A stretch of DNA of 64,000 nucleotides from an uncultured Eubacterium sp. Lineage in GTDB: Bacteria; Bacillota; Clostridia; Oscillospirales; Acutalibacteraceae. The translations under genes and the position numbers were made by a program. The notes below the pieces were generated by a model, which did not search any database, was not told where the DNA came from, and saw only the letters and a program-made list of their open reading frames with translations. Shown piece by piece: positions 46,261-56,437 of the stretch. The stretch is from assembly GCA_910577195.1 (NCBI GenBank), contig CAJTLP010000005.1, positions 172,372 through 236,371 on the forward strand. Direction: 5' to 3'. Each line of letters starts with the position of its first letter. Within the stretch, counting starts at the first letter, position 1.

Positions 46261-47643
46261 TTATTCATAAAATCCGATTGACTTAATCACAGGGTTGCTT
46301 CTGGACTGGCGGATAACAAAACAGGCACCGATACATTTTTTACCTTTTATCGGAATTATCTTCTTTGAGCCGATAACAGTACCTTTATAAACCTGCTTAT
46401 ATTTACCGTCAGGCTTTTTGATATAAAGGTCAAATGCCTCAACCCTCTGACTGTATCTGATGTCCTCCTCAATAACGACATATCTCATTTTCTTAACACT
46501 GTCAAAGCGGTATTCAATATATCCGTTATCCTCTGTCAGCTCACCGAGCTTCTGAATCATAATCGGCTTTTCTGTAACGGAGCTGATCAGTCGGCCTAAT
46601 TTTTCCAGTGCTTTTACATCCTTATGATGAATCACGCCCTTGTCAGACGGCGGAACATTTAAAAGCAAAGTACAGTTGTTACCAACGGAATCGATGTAGA
46701 TATTGAAAAGCTTTTTCGCTGACTTGACGGTTATATTTTCATTTTTGGAATAGAACCAGCCGCGACGTATGGAAACATCAACCTCTGCAGGATACCAGCA
46801 AAGATGGGCATTCTTTTCCAGCACACTGCGTGAGCCCAAATCCTCATCGGTAGAGCTGTACTTCTGAAGGGCAGATGCCTGTTCCTCACTCTGCTGACTT
46901 TCCTTCATCGTTTTCTCAGTATCACGCAGGGCAGACGGAACAACGGAGTATTCACTCTTTCGTGTCTTACCGCCCTCATTACCTACCCAGCGGATATCAG
47001 GTCCGCATATGGCAATATTGGCATTCGGCTGAAGCCTGTGCACAAGCTCAAAATACCTGTCCCAGTCATATTCAAACTTGACAGCATTCGAGCCCTTAGC
47101 ACCGTCAAACCATACCTCGAACACCTCACCGTAATTTGTAAGGAGTTCCGTAAGCTGATTACAGAAATAATCATTATACGCATCTGTACCATATCGTTTA
47201 TCGTGCATATCCCAAGGGGAAAGATAAACGCCGAAATCCATATTCTGACGTCTGCATTCATCCGATACCATTTTTACGATATCGCCCTGAAACGCAGAAT
47301 TTTTAACAGAGAAATCTGTATACGCACTTTCCCATAGGCAAAAACCGTCGTGATGCTTACAGGTAAGTATGATACCTGTTGCACCGCTTGCTTTAATGGC
47401 TGATACCCACTGCTTTGCATTGATAGATTTAATTGTGAAATCATCCGGCGTTTCGTTGCCTGCACCCCACTCCCTTGCAGTAGCAGTATTCATACCGAAA
47501 TGCATAAAGCAGTAGTACGGCTTGCAGGCAAGTCTGAGCTGATTTTCATCAGGCGTTACGGATATATACCGCTCAACCTCACTGCCGTTAAGCGGATATC
47601 CGTTATTATTTGTTGTCCAGTTATTGTTAAAATTATTTTTCAT
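46261..47643 (-). CDS. GH29 alpha-L-fucosidase
   Basis: The 460-residue protein has a GH29 barrel: FMHFGMNTATAREWG, CKHHDGFCLW, and EVFEVWFDGAKG with Asp180 as the nucleophile. A C-terminal beta domain follows (about 345-460). It removes alpha-linked fucose from host-type glycans. There is no signal peptide, so it should act in the cytoplasm. It overlaps the GH38 gene by 4 bp and is the last gene of the operon. Confidence 0.92.
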   Translation of the reverse strand: MKNNFNNNWTTNNNGYPLNGSEVERYISVTPDENQLRLACKPYYCFMHFGMNTATAREWGAGNETPDDFTIKSINAKQWVSAIKASGATGIILTCKHHDGFCLWESAYTDFSVKNSAFQGDIVKMVSDECRRQNMDFGVYLSPWDMHDKRYGTDAYNDYFCNQLTELLTNYGEVFEVWFDGAKGSNAVKFEYDWDRYFELVHRLQPNANIAICGPDIRWVGNEGGKTRKSEYSVVPSALRDTEKTMKESQQSEEQASALQKYSSTDEDLGSRSVLEKNAHLCWYPAEVDVSIRRGWFYSKNENITVKSAKKLFNIYIDSVGNNCTLLLNVPPSDKGVIHHKDVKALEKLGRLISSVTEKPIMIQKLGELTEDNGYIEYRFDSVKKMRYVVIEEDIRYSQRVEAFDLYIKKPDGKYKQVYKGTVIGSKKIIPIKGKKCIGACFVIRQSRSNPVIKSIGFYE

Positions 47644-50600
47644 AAGCTTCTCTTTGCGTGTTTTGTTTCCACTCGTTTTCCATTCTTACCATTATTGTTG
47701 TGACGGAGGAAATCATCCTTATCTCCCAAATTGCATACACATTTATTCCAGATATACTGCAGTTTTTCTTTAAATGTTAGATAAAAAGCAAACGGTCGGT
47801 TGTTAACAATCTCATCATAAGTCGGAGTTGCAAGTCCCAAATCAGCACCTGATACTGCGGTTGCTGAAAGAATAACAATATTTTCATCGACAGGGAGCAT
47901 AACTGTTTTTGCACCTTTGACATTCAGATTTACAATATAGAAATTCATTCCCTTTGCAACAGCGTCCCTGCCGTCCTTGTGGCTATGGGTTGCGGAATAA
48001 CCGAGTCTGCCTGTTCTTATATAAGCGGTTTCACCGAAATCGTATAAATCCCAGCCCGCAAAGTTTTCAAAGCAGGAATGTACCTTTTCCGTTACTGTAT
48101 GATCGTCAACCATAAACTCCGCATTTCTGTCACCGTCAAGAGATGCACAAAGGAAGGAAATGGTATCTGCATTATCCGCAACTGCAATGCTCTGACCGTT
48201 GGCAACAAGAGCATTTTTGCCATCCTTATGGATAACAAATTCTTTACCGTTTGTTATGATTTTATCGGAAATAATCTCATATGGCAAGGTGAAATCAAAG
48301 TCTCCCTTTTCGCCCTGCTTGGTAATGATGTTTTTATCAAAATCAAGTGAGACAGGGGTACATACAGCCTTTTCACCAAGTATGGATGATGGCTTCAATT
48401 TTAGTGCAAAGCTTTTGATTTCATAAGGTTTAAAGGAGGTCACAAGCTTTCCGTCAATAATCTGTGCATCAGCCTTGTATTCCTCACTGGCATAGATTTC
48501 ACGTGCGGATTCTATACCCTCACCCAGAGTTAATGTGAAATCTTCAACATTCTTTTTCGCACCCTCATTAAGACGGACAATAATTTCGTCACTGTCCTCA
48601 GCCTTCTTTATTGCTCTGATAATTACATCATTATCTGACACATTTCCAAATGAATAGCTGCTTTTAAGCAAGCCCTGATGCTTCTCAGTTAAATAGGCTG
48701 TCATAGGGGTAACAAACTGCCTTGCCTCCAGCTGGGTATCAGCACCGACATTACCTCTGTGGCTGAAAATGGCATAGGAATATCGGTTCAGTCCCAAATC
48801 CATAAAGGACTGCATAGAGTCAATTCTGTAATTCCTCTTCGGAGTATGAAGAACGGTCATTCTAAGAGTATTATCCTTGAATTTATCCCAGCCGTACTTA
48901 CACTCACTGATAACAGAAACGCCGAATTCACCGCTCTTATCTGTAATATCTGCCCATTTCTGTGCAGGCACTTCAAAGAGCTTTTCACTCATATTACCGC
49001 GTTCAATTGCACCGAGTCCAAGATCAAAGGTAGCCTTATCATTTGCACAGGTGAATGCAAACTTATTTTTAGCCAATGTACGCATGGACTGCCACTCAAT
49101 TTCAGAATAAACCTCAACAACATTTGAGCCGTCAGTCAGTGCGATAATATTTGTAAATGTACTTCTTCCGTCACTCTGTATTACTTTGAAGGCAACTCTT
49201 GCAGGCCCCTGTTCAAGCACTGTGATTGTATCTATATTCGCAGTTCTGTCCGCTTCCTTATTTGCCTCTTTATAATTCATTTCCCACGCAGGCCAGCTCT
49301 TAGAGCCTGTATAATGGAACAATCCGAGTGAGATAGGCTCTTTCAGAATTTCTTTTTCGTCGAGCTCCTTATCAATAATTGAGGTTATATTTCCCCTCTT
49401 GTTCAGCGTTACAATATACTTCTGATTTTCCATTACGTTGTCCGTATTGATAGAGATATCGCTCTTCACGCAGCAGGGTCTGTCACTCGGTCTGAAATCG
49501 TAAATTCTTGTACCGAGACTTTTTACCTCAGCAATAAATACAACCTCAAACACATTGCCGTTAATCGCATTTACCTGTGATTTAACCTCTTTGCCGCTGT
49601 CATCATAAACACGTATATACGGCTGCGACACCTGTTCCAGTCTTACCTTTACTGCACCTCTTCTGTCGCACTCCACAGGATTATATACCATTACAGGAAT
49701 TCCTGTGCAGAAATCTGTTTTCATAAGTCCGGCAACGGAGGTAACGGCAGCATCAAGCTCGCCTGTGAACTGATTCATTGACATAGCAAGGTCATTCCAT
49801 GAACGTCTGTAAACGCGCTGGCAGGAGGTACCCGGCATATCATCGTGGAACTGATGCGCAATTGCTCTTTTCCACGAACGGTTAATCACCTCCTGATTAT
49901 AATCAGCAGTGCCAAGATAGGATGCCATAACCGAACCGCGTTCTGTTATATCTGCAAGTTCTTCACATCGTCTGTTCCAGCGCTTGCCGATTGCACGTGA
50001 GGTATATCCGCCTACTGCGTGATTCTGCATAACAAGCTCGTTATTCCAGACAGGGAGTTTATCCTTCTGCTCCTGTGTGAACTGCTCGTCAATATCGTGA
50101 TAGATTTCGTCGGCAGACGCGGCAACAACCTCAATATCACTGCTGTTATTTTTCTTGATTTCCTGTTCAACAAATGCAACGGTTGCCTCCTTAGGTGCAC
50201 CGCCTCTGTCACCGATACCGTGAAAAATATAGGTCCAGTCAAGGTCATACTTTTCATTTTCCTTGAACTTGTTCAGAACAAAATCCCAGTCACGCAGTTT
50301 CTTAAGAGTGAAATAATAATCGTGCGGATTCACACTTGCATACACCTGCTCACCATCAACACCCTGCCACTTGCCGATGTCAAATGGGATGCCGTATGCA
50401 CTGCCCCAAGCCAGCTTCTGCGTGGTAAAGCCCATAAGGTTTGCGTGGTGCATGATACTCGGCAGTGCCCAGCCGAAGCCGAAGCAGTCAGGCAGATAGA
50501 TATCTGCCGAACGCTTGCCGAAGGTTTTGTCAAAATAGGAATTGCCGAAAAGAATATTTCTGAAAAGTGCCTCAGGTGAAGGAATATTAACATCACCGTT

Positions 50601-50870
50601 TTCATAGGCAGAGCCGCAGACATTCCATCTGCCTGCTCTGACATATTCCTTCATCTTTTCAAACAGCTCAGGATAATATTCCTGCATCAGCTCATAACGG
50701 TATGTACCCTCAAAGGAGAAGGTATAAGTCGGATATTTTTCAAACAGTTTGAAATTCTCAACCAATGTATTATATATGTACTTGCTTACTGTTTCTTCAA
50801 AATCCCAGCTCCACACCGTATCAAGATGTGCAGTTGCAACTGTATAAATCTTTTTCTTATTTCCAGCCAT
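47640..50870 (-). CDS. GH38 alpha-mannosidase
   Basis: The 1076-residue protein has the GH38 catalytic domain at its N-terminus. Zinc ligands lie in TAHLDTVW (His15, Asp17), and the nucleophile region is YLPDCFGFGWALP with Asp128. A HQFHDDMPGTSC motif lies further on, then long beta-sandwich domains. It cleaves alpha-mannose, as in N-glycans. AAGGAG stands 7 nt before the ATG at 50870, making this start better than one at 50903. It overlaps GH4 by 14 bp. There is no signal peptide. Confidence 0.92.
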   Translation of the reverse strand: MAGNKKKIYTVATAHLDTVWSWDFEETVSKYIYNTLVENFKLFEKYPTYTFSFEGTYRYELMQEYYPELFEKMKEYVRAGRWNVCGSAYENGDVNIPSPEALFRNILFGNSYFDKTFGKRSADIYLPDCFGFGWALPSIMHHANLMGFTTQKLAWGSAYGIPFDIGKWQGVDGEQVYASVNPHDYYFTLKKLRDWDFVLNKFKENEKYDLDWTYIFHGIGDRGGAPKEATVAFVEQEIKKNNSSDIEVVAASADEIYHDIDEQFTQEQKDKLPVWNNELVMQNHAVGGYTSRAIGKRWNRRCEELADITERGSVMASYLGTADYNQEVINRSWKRAIAHQFHDDMPGTSCQRVYRRSWNDLAMSMNQFTGELDAAVTSVAGLMKTDFCTGIPVMVYNPVECDRRGAVKVRLEQVSQPYIRVYDDSGKEVKSQVNAINGNVFEVVFIAEVKSLGTRIYDFRPSDRPCCVKSDISINTDNVMENQKYIVTLNKRGNITSIIDKELDEKEILKEPISLGLFHYTGSKSWPAWEMNYKEANKEADRTANIDTITVLEQGPARVAFKVIQSDGRSTFTNIIALTDGSNVVEVYSEIEWQSMRTLAKNKFAFTCANDKATFDLGLGAIERGNMSEKLFEVPAQKWADITDKSGEFGVSVISECKYGWDKFKDNTLRMTVLHTPKRNYRIDSMQSFMDLGLNRYSYAIFSHRGNVGADTQLEARQFVTPMTAYLTEKHQGLLKSSYSFGNVSDNDVIIRAIKKAEDSDEIIVRLNEGAKKNVEDFTLTLGEGIESAREIYASEEYKADAQIIDGKLVTSFKPYEIKSFALKLKPSSILGEKAVCTPVSLDFDKNIITKQGEKGDFDFTLPYEIISDKIITNGKEFVIHKDGKNALVANGQSIAVADNADTISFLCASLDGDRNAEFMVDDHTVTEKVHSCFENFAGWDLYDFGETAYIRTGRLGYSATHSHKDGRDAVAKGMNFYIVNLNVKGAKTVMLPVDENIVILSATAVSGADLGLATPTYDEIVNNRPFAFYLTFKEKLQYIWNKCVCNLGDKDDFLRHNNNGKNGKRVETKHAKRSL

Positions 50871-52221
50871 TGCTATACTCCTTATTATGTTCAATATATT
50901 CATCTACCAATTCACAGGCAAGTGAATAGGAATTTACAAGCGGATGCAGTGTAAGCGCCTGAATGGCAGCTCTCCTGTCCTTATTTCTGATCGCCTGTGA
51001 GGAAAGACGCTCATAAATTTTCACACGGCGTATAATTTCAAGATTCTGCTCATCAACATCACCGATGATATGCGGTGTGCATTCCTTTTCATTCACATCA
51101 CAGGTGATTTCAACAACATCATCATCTCTGAGTCCGTTGATTGCACCGTTATTCGGAATACACATAATCATTGTACCTGTTGTGCCGCTCTGTGCATTTT
51201 CAATGAACTTCAGTGCAACACCTGCGTAACCGCCGTCGTCCTCTTCATAAATATTGAATTTCCACTGGGCAGTACGCTTAACACCTGTTTCACTTGCCAT
51301 ATAGCTGCCCTCACGCATACCATACCATTTATTGAAAACCTTAAGACAGCCTTCAAAATCATTTTCAACATCCATTTCGGAAAGCTCTTCCGTCATATAT
51401 TTATTGATGTCCCTGATCTGCTCTCCCCTTGTTTTATCTGCCTTAAGAATATTTTCAACTGCCTGCTCTCTATAATAGAAATAATAAAGATATTCGTTTA
51501 AAACAGCCTTTCTGTCCCTAAGAAGAGCCTTGTCGAAATAACGCATATCCGTTTTTGCATAAGCCTCATCATTTTCTATCAGCTCAGGCATAATCTCTTT
51601 TCCGTTAAGAATAATGCTTTTGAAATAAGACAGATGATTCAGACCGTAAACCTCGCCTGAAATATTGTCGGGATTTTCGTTATATAAAAGTGCAAAGGAA
51701 CGCAGCATACCTGACGGTGCATCACAAATACCATAGGTAAAATCATAACCCATATCGCGAAGGGTTTGTGATACTACACCTGCAGGATTTGTAAAGTTGA
51801 ACACCTTAACATCAGGTTTTGCGTATTTTTTGATAAACTCGCAGTATTCTGCCAGAGCAGGCACACTGCGCATTGCAAAGGAAAAGCCTGCTGCACCTGT
51901 GGTCTCCTGACCGAGAACACCTTTATTCAGTGCGATACGCTCATCCTTTGCACGCATATCGTCCTCGCCCACACGAATTGTGGTAATGACATAATCTGCA
52001 TCTGTCACCGCTTCAATCTTATCCGTTGTTAAGCTGAACTTAAGCTCAGGGCATAAAAGGCGTGCCACGTGAGATGCCATACCGCCATAGATATTCAGCT
52101 TTTTTTCATTGTTGTCCATAAAGCAAAGCTCGTCAATATGCAGTCTGCGTGCCTTTTGTGCAATGCTTTTTGCAAGGAACATGGAGCGGACTCCGCCGCC
52201 TCCGATTACCGTTATTTTCAT
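50857..52221 (-). CDS. GH4 family NAD- and metal-dependent glycosidase
   Basis: The 454-residue protein has an N-terminal Rossmann fold (KITVIGGGGVRS), then FNFTNPAGVV and the metal ligands Cys166 (GICDAPSG) and His196 (GLNHLSYF) of GH4. These enzymes oxidise the sugar at C3 through bound NAD and eliminate the aglycone, acting on alpha or beta linkages and often on 6-phosphorylated sugars. No phosphotransferase system is visible nearby, so phosphorylated substrates are not implied. It lies 20 bp after GH2 and overlaps GH38. Confidence 0.9.
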   Translation of the reverse strand: MKITVIGGGGVRSMFLAKSIAQKARRLHIDELCFMDNNEKKLNIYGGMASHVARLLCPELKFSLTTDKIEAVTDADYVITTIRVGEDDMRAKDERIALNKGVLGQETTGAAGFSFAMRSVPALAEYCEFIKKYAKPDVKVFNFTNPAGVVSQTLRDMGYDFTYGICDAPSGMLRSFALLYNENPDNISGEVYGLNHLSYFKSIILNGKEIMPELIENDEAYAKTDMRYFDKALLRDRKAVLNEYLYYFYYREQAVENILKADKTRGEQIRDINKYMTEELSEMDVENDFEGCLKVFNKWYGMREGSYMASETGVKRTAQWKFNIYEEDDGGYAGVALKFIENAQSGTTGTMIMCIPNNGAINGLRDDDVVEITCDVNEKECTPHIIGDVDEQNLEIIRRVKIYERLSSQAIRNKDRRAAIQALTLHPLVNSYSLACELVDEYIEHNKEYSNGWK

Positions 52222-52241
52222 AATACAATCCCCTCCTTCAA

Positions 52242-53990
52242 CTATTCTTTTTCAATTTCAGCAAGCTTTGTATTTACGCGGATGATTTCATCATAAATAC
52301 GGTCTGAAAATTTCTTTTCTCTTTCATAGGTATAAAGTCCGTTTTGCTCCTGCTCGATATCATAAAGCTGCGTATAACAGAAACCAAACATCTTTTTGTT
52401 TGAAATCAGTGCATTCGTAAGACCGCAGTAACGCTTTGCAAATGCTTCAGGCGTGGTAACATTTTTACCGTAACCCCAAGATTTAACCGTATCGTCACCT
52501 GCCCATTTTATTCCGCCGTACTCACTGACAAAAACAGGCTCACCGCCGTATTTCTGACGGTTCGGATTATCCTTAAGAACGTGCTCATAGAGAATATTAT
52601 CTTTTACAAGCATATCAAAATTCTTTCTGAACAGTTCAGTATCATAATTATAATCGTGAACATCGTAAATGTCGGTCTTCACGTGAAAATTACCGCTTGT
52701 ATCAATGCACGGACGTGTTGAATCCACAGCCTTTGTATAATCGTAAACCGTTGATATCAATTCATTTTTCTGACGTCTGCCTCTGTAATTCCAGGTTTCG
52801 TTAAACGGACACCAGCCAACAATGGACGGATGATTGAAATCACGGCTCACCGCCTCTGCCCATTCAGACAAAAATACGGCAAGAGCCTTATCGGAGGAAT
52901 AATCAAGTCCCCAGTTGGCATATTCACCCCATACAAGATAACCCATTTTATCACAGTGATATAAAAATCTCGGCTCAAACACCTTCTGATGCAGACGTGC
53001 ACCGTTGAAGCCGAGTGCAAAGGAAAGCTCAATATCCTTAACAAATTCAGCCTCATCCTTAGCAGTATAAATTCCGTCCTTATAAAAGCCCTGATCAAGT
53101 ACAAGTCTTTGGAAAACACTCTTTTCATTGATAAGGAATTGATATCCGTCCAGACGAAGACTCCTCAGACCGAAATAGCTTTTAACTTTATCGTCACCGA
53201 AAGCAAATTCAAGTTCATAAAGTCGACCCTTACCCGGCTCCCAAAGATGCTTTTCACTTAATGGAATATGGAAAAAGCGAATACCATTTGCATTTTGCTG
53301 CTGAACTTTTCCAACAGAATTGCCGTTATATTTTACATCACAGGTAAAATCAGCTGTGCCTTTAAAATCCACTGAAATGGTAACACTGCAATTTTCGGCA
53401 TCAGGGTAAATTCTGAAGTTTTCAATATATTCCTGCGGTGTATATTCAATATATACGGTCTGCCAGATTCCTGTTGTTCTGGTATAATCACAGTCGTGGC
53501 TCTTCTTCTGCTCACTCTGTTTGCCTCGACATACAAGAGGATTTTTGACATCATCCTCACATAGAATGAATATTTCATTTTCACCGTCAACGGCAAGGTC
53601 GGTTATATCAAATTTAAAAGAGGTATAGCCTCCGCTGTGCCGTCCTGCTGACTTTCCGTTCACAAGAACAGTAGTCAGATAATCAGCAGCACCAATATGA
53701 AGAAAAATCCTGCCGCCGTTTTTATGTATATTAATCTTTTTTCTGTACCAGGCCAAATTCACAAAATCGGTATTCCCTATTCCTGAAAGCTTACTTTCAA
53801 CACAAAAGGGTACATTTATTTTATACGGATAATGATTTTCATTATGATATTTAACTGCTCTTCTTTCATCAGCAGAAAGCTTAAAACCAACTGCTGCTTT
53901 TTTAAATCCGAAATCCCATTCACCATTTAAGTTCTGCCACTGAGAACGTTCAAACTGTGGATTAGGATGTTCCTGCCTGTAAATATTCAT
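52242..53990 (-). CDS. GH2 family beta-glycosidase
   Basis: The 582-residue protein has the jelly-roll N-terminal domain (LNGEWDFGFK, then VPFCVESKLSGIG), an immunoglobulin-like middle domain, and a TIM barrel. The acid/base is Glu398 in PFNETWN and the nucleophile Glu490 in VSEYGGI. It is shorter than LacZ and cleaves beta-galactose, beta-glucuronate or beta-mannose; the specificity cannot be read from the motifs. With the GH38 and GH29 neighbours, a role in N-glycan or mucin breakdown is plausible. It is the first gene of the operon, transcribed away from the AraC gene. Confidence 0.9.
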   Translation of the reverse strand: MNIYRQEHPNPQFERSQWQNLNGEWDFGFKKAAVGFKLSADERRAVKYHNENHYPYKINVPFCVESKLSGIGNTDFVNLAWYRKKINIHKNGGRIFLHIGAADYLTTVLVNGKSAGRHSGGYTSFKFDITDLAVDGENEIFILCEDDVKNPLVCRGKQSEQKKSHDCDYTRTTGIWQTVYIEYTPQEYIENFRIYPDAENCSVTISVDFKGTADFTCDVKYNGNSVGKVQQQNANGIRFFHIPLSEKHLWEPGKGRLYELEFAFGDDKVKSYFGLRSLRLDGYQFLINEKSVFQRLVLDQGFYKDGIYTAKDEAEFVKDIELSFALGFNGARLHQKVFEPRFLYHCDKMGYLVWGEYANWGLDYSSDKALAVFLSEWAEAVSRDFNHPSIVGWCPFNETWNYRGRRQKNELISTVYDYTKAVDSTRPCIDTSGNFHVKTDIYDVHDYNYDTELFRKNFDMLVKDNILYEHVLKDNPNRQKYGGEPVFVSEYGGIKWAGDDTVKSWGYGKNVTTPEAFAKRYCGLTNALISNKKMFGFCYTQLYDIEQEQNGLYTYEREKKFSDRIYDEIIRVNTKLAEIEKE

Positions 53991-54012
53991 TTTCCTCTCC
54001 CCCTATAACATC

Positions 54013-54079
54013 AGTATAAAATTTTTTCGTCGTTTTGAAAAGATATTTAAACGACATAATAAACTGTTTTATGTCGTTT
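54013..54079. promoter_or_regulatory. Operator region between the glycosidase operon and the AraC gene
   Basis: An 11-bp inverted repeat (AAACGACATAA at 54049-54059, TTATGTCGTTT at 54069-54079) and a third half-site GTCGTTTT at 54029-54036 lie between the divergent genes. On the minus strand TATACT (54013-54018) follows a poor -35 TTTTCA (54036-54041) after 17 bp, with the third half-site in the spacer. A weak -35 with adjacent repeats fits an activator-dependent promoter (inference). Confidence 0.6.
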
Positions 54080-54094
54080 TATATACATTTTATC

Positions 54095-54123
54095 TTGATA
54101 AATAAATCCATCAATGCTACAAT
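54095..54123 (+). promoter_or_regulatory. Promoter of the AraC-type regulator
   Basis: TTGATA (54095-54100) and TACAAT (54118-54123) have a 17-bp spacer, 30 bp before the start codon. Confidence 0.7.
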
Positions 54124-54153
54124 ATTTTCAAAACAAAAAGGGTGAATTGAACA

Positions 54154-54975
54154 ATGGCCATAACCTTTTATTATAACAACAGTAAAATACAGATTTTCAA
54201 AATATTTTCAGACACGCTCAGAGGTGTTATTCATATGCATTCTCACGCAAAAAACGGATATGAAATTCACCTTATTGACAGCGGAAGCGGTACACTGGAA
54301 ATGCCGAATACTCAGTACAAATTATCTAAAAATGTGCTTTATATCACGGGGCCTAATATACCGCACAAGCAGATATCCGATTTAGAAAACCCTATGCATG
54401 AGCTTTGCATTTATTTAAAAATTTCAACACACGATAAAGATGATGCTATAGCTTTTTTTACTTCGCAGCCATTCTGGATTGGAAAAAGCAACAGTCATGT
54501 GCGAAATATATTTAAAAAAATAATCGAAGAAAATGAGAAAAACCAGCTATGGAAGGATAACATTTTATCTTCACTGGCAATAGGACTGATTACTGAAATG
54601 GCAAGACTGTATTCACCGAAAAATACATCATCGCAGGTTTCTCTGCCCTATGATGATTTGAATGAAAGCCGATCGTGGATTCTTGATCAGCTTCTCACTG
54701 ATGACGATATACATACAACGCTTAACGATCTGGCAAATCAAATGGGCGTATGCAAAAGGCAGGCAGAAAGAATCATTAAAGACTATTATGGCTCTTCCTT
54801 CAAAAAGCTCCGCTATGAGGCTAAAATGGCAATGGCAGCAACCTTGCTTGAACAGAAAAAAATATCTATTGAGGAATGTGCTGCACAATGCGGTTACGCC
54901 TCTGCCTCCTCCTTCGTTTCCGCCTTCAAGAAGAAATATAAAACCACACCGAAAAAATACAGGGAAAGTAATTAA
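54154..54975 (+). CDS. AraC-family transcriptional regulator
   Basis: The 273-residue protein has an N-terminal cupin-like sensing domain (HMHSHAKNGYEIHLIDSGSG; NIPHKQISD) and two C-terminal helix-turn-helix units: TLNDLANQMGVCKRQAERI at about 189-207, and ECAAQCGYASASSFVSAFKK with the closing TTPKKYRES. It is divergent from the GH2-GH4-GH38-GH29 operon and probably controls it in response to a sugar. The histidine-rich cupin strand is the usual ligand site. It is preceded by AGGGTGA and followed by a strong terminator. Confidence 0.93.
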   Translation: MAITFYYNNSKIQIFKIFSDTLRGVIHMHSHAKNGYEIHLIDSGSGTLEMPNTQYKLSKNVLYITGPNIPHKQISDLENPMHELCIYLKISTHDKDDAIAFFTSQPFWIGKSNSHVRNIFKKIIEENEKNQLWKDNILSSLAIGLITEMARLYSPKNTSSQVSLPYDDLNESRSWILDQLLTDDDIHTTLNDLANQMGVCKRQAERIIKDYYGSSFKKLRYEAKMAMAATLLEQKKISIEECAAQCGYASASSFVSAFKKKYKTTPKKYRESN

Positions 54976-55038
54976 TACAAATCATTTAATATGGCGAATA
55001 CAAGCTTACAATCATGCTTGCTTAAACCAAATCCATTC

Positions 55039-55064
55039 ATCCGGCAGAAAAATTTCTGCCGGAT
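55039..55064 (+). terminator. Terminator of the AraC gene
   Basis: A 12-bp inverted repeat ATCCGGCAGAAA/TTTCTGCCGGAT is followed by a T-run. The innermost bases form the loop. Confidence 0.9.
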
Positions 55065-55129
55065 TTTTTCGTTACCTTTTTCAGTTTTTTCACTAACTAT
55101 ATGAAAAACAATATTTTAGGAGGATGATT

Positions 55130-56437
55130 ATGGACAATTTTAATGAAAAGAATCTAACAAAGCATAAATTGTGGAAAAAAGTATTATGCGTTTTTCTGTC
55201 AATCATTATTGCATTCGGCACATTTGTTGCATTAACAGTCGGCTCCAGCAGACTGCAGGATTGGCTTGGTATTCAGTCAATGCTGTCTGCTTATGCGGCG
55301 GAAATTGTTGATACAAAAAGTGCTGTTGCCGTAGATGAGGAATCTATGCTTGCGGATCATCATATTATTGACTTGGAGAATCGTGACGGTTCCAATACCG
55401 TTTATCTTTTCTCAGAGCCTATTTCATATACGGATGAAAACGGCAATCTGAAAACAAAAGATATATCTGTTGAAAAGCAGGCTGATAAGGCCCTTAAGAA
55501 TAAGGGCTATGAATATACCAACGGTCAGAATGATTACAGAATTAATTTTTCCGCAGATTCTGATAAGGGTTTGCTTATAAGCTTTGAAGATTATACATAT
55601 TCAATCATTCCTCAGGGCAAATCTCATTCAGAGGGACAGAAAAACACTTCTGCTTTTTTGAATGAGAATTTCGATGTGTTTGAATATGAAAATATTTACG
55701 GCGAAGGAACGAATCTTAAATTCTATCCTCAGCTTAACGGTGTTAAGGATGAGATTGTTCTGAATTCAAATATCGGTCAGAATATATTTTCATTTGAGCT
55801 TAAGACAGAGAACTGCACAGCGGTATTAAATGATAGCGGTACAATTTCGCTTATAGATAAAGATAATAACGAGGTTCAATCCTTTCAGGCACCTTTTGCA
55901 TATGATTGTGAGTATATATCCGGTGTCAACGATGAGCACTATTCTTTATGCAAATATGATTTGAAAGAAATCAGTCAAGGCAATTATCTGCTTTCAATTA
56001 CTGTGGATTCAGACTGGCTGAATGCAGATACAACAAGCTATCCTGTTATTATTGACCCTACCACAAGTCATATAAGCAATATGTATGATTTGCCGATTCA
56101 TACAAAAAGAACGACTACAGGTGCTACAGTGGATAATAATGCGGTGGGAACTTCCACCGAATTAGGTACAAGCCGTACTCTCGTTAAATTCCAGAAACCG
56201 TCGGAAATTAAAGCCTATGCAAAAATAAACAGTGCTTATTATTGGACAAGAGAATTAACAGGCAGAACTTCAAATTTCACCTGCGGTATCTATAAAATCA
56301 CATCATCGTGGAATGAGAATAACCTATGGTCAACAAGACCAACCTATAACGGTACGCAAATTACGGCAAGGAATATTAACAGTGCATCAACCGATTCGTC
56401 AACGAATCCGCCTTGTCTCAACACAGACAATCAATAA
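55130..56437 (+). CDS. N-terminal part of a secreted RHS/YD-repeat protein (broken gene, part 1)
   Basis: The 435-residue reading frame has a basic N-terminus and hydrophobic signal segment (KVLCVFLSIIIAFGTFVALT), with likely cleavage after AYA near residue 57. A beta-rich region typical of Gram-positive RHS/WapA-like wall proteins follows, including YPVIIDPTTSH, and a DNRLRE-like module (about 320-425) begins with GTSRTLVKFQ. The frame ends at a TAA at 56435 just as homologous content resumes in another frame, so this is the first piece of one larger gene. The ATG at 55130 has AGGAGG 6 nt upstream; an ATG at 55124 has no spacing. Confidence 0.8.
   Translation: MDNFNEKNLTKHKLWKKVLCVFLSIIIAFGTFVALTVGSSRLQDWLGIQSMLSAYAAEIVDTKSAVAVDEESMLADHHIIDLENRDGSNTVYLFSEPISYTDENGNLKTKDISVEKQADKALKNKGYEYTNGQNDYRINFSADSDKGLLISFEDYTYSIIPQGKSHSEGQKNTSAFLNENFDVFEYENIYGEGTNLKFYPQLNGVKDEIVLNSNIGQNIFSFELKTENCTAVLNDSGTISLIDKDNNEVQSFQAPFAYDCEYISGVNDEHYSLCKYDLKEISQGNYLLSITVDSDWLNADTTSYPVIIDPTTSHISNMYDLPIHTKRTTTGATVDNNAVGTSTELGTSRTLVKFQKPSEIKAYAKINSAYYWTRELTGRTSNFTCGIYKITSSWNENNLWSTRPTYNGTQITARNINSASTDSSTNPPCLNTDNQ

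Noticed and set aside
50019..50579. A 186-codon open frame on the plus strand opposite the GH38 gene
   Set aside because: It lies fully inside a gene with clear catalytic motifs and lacks a start signal.
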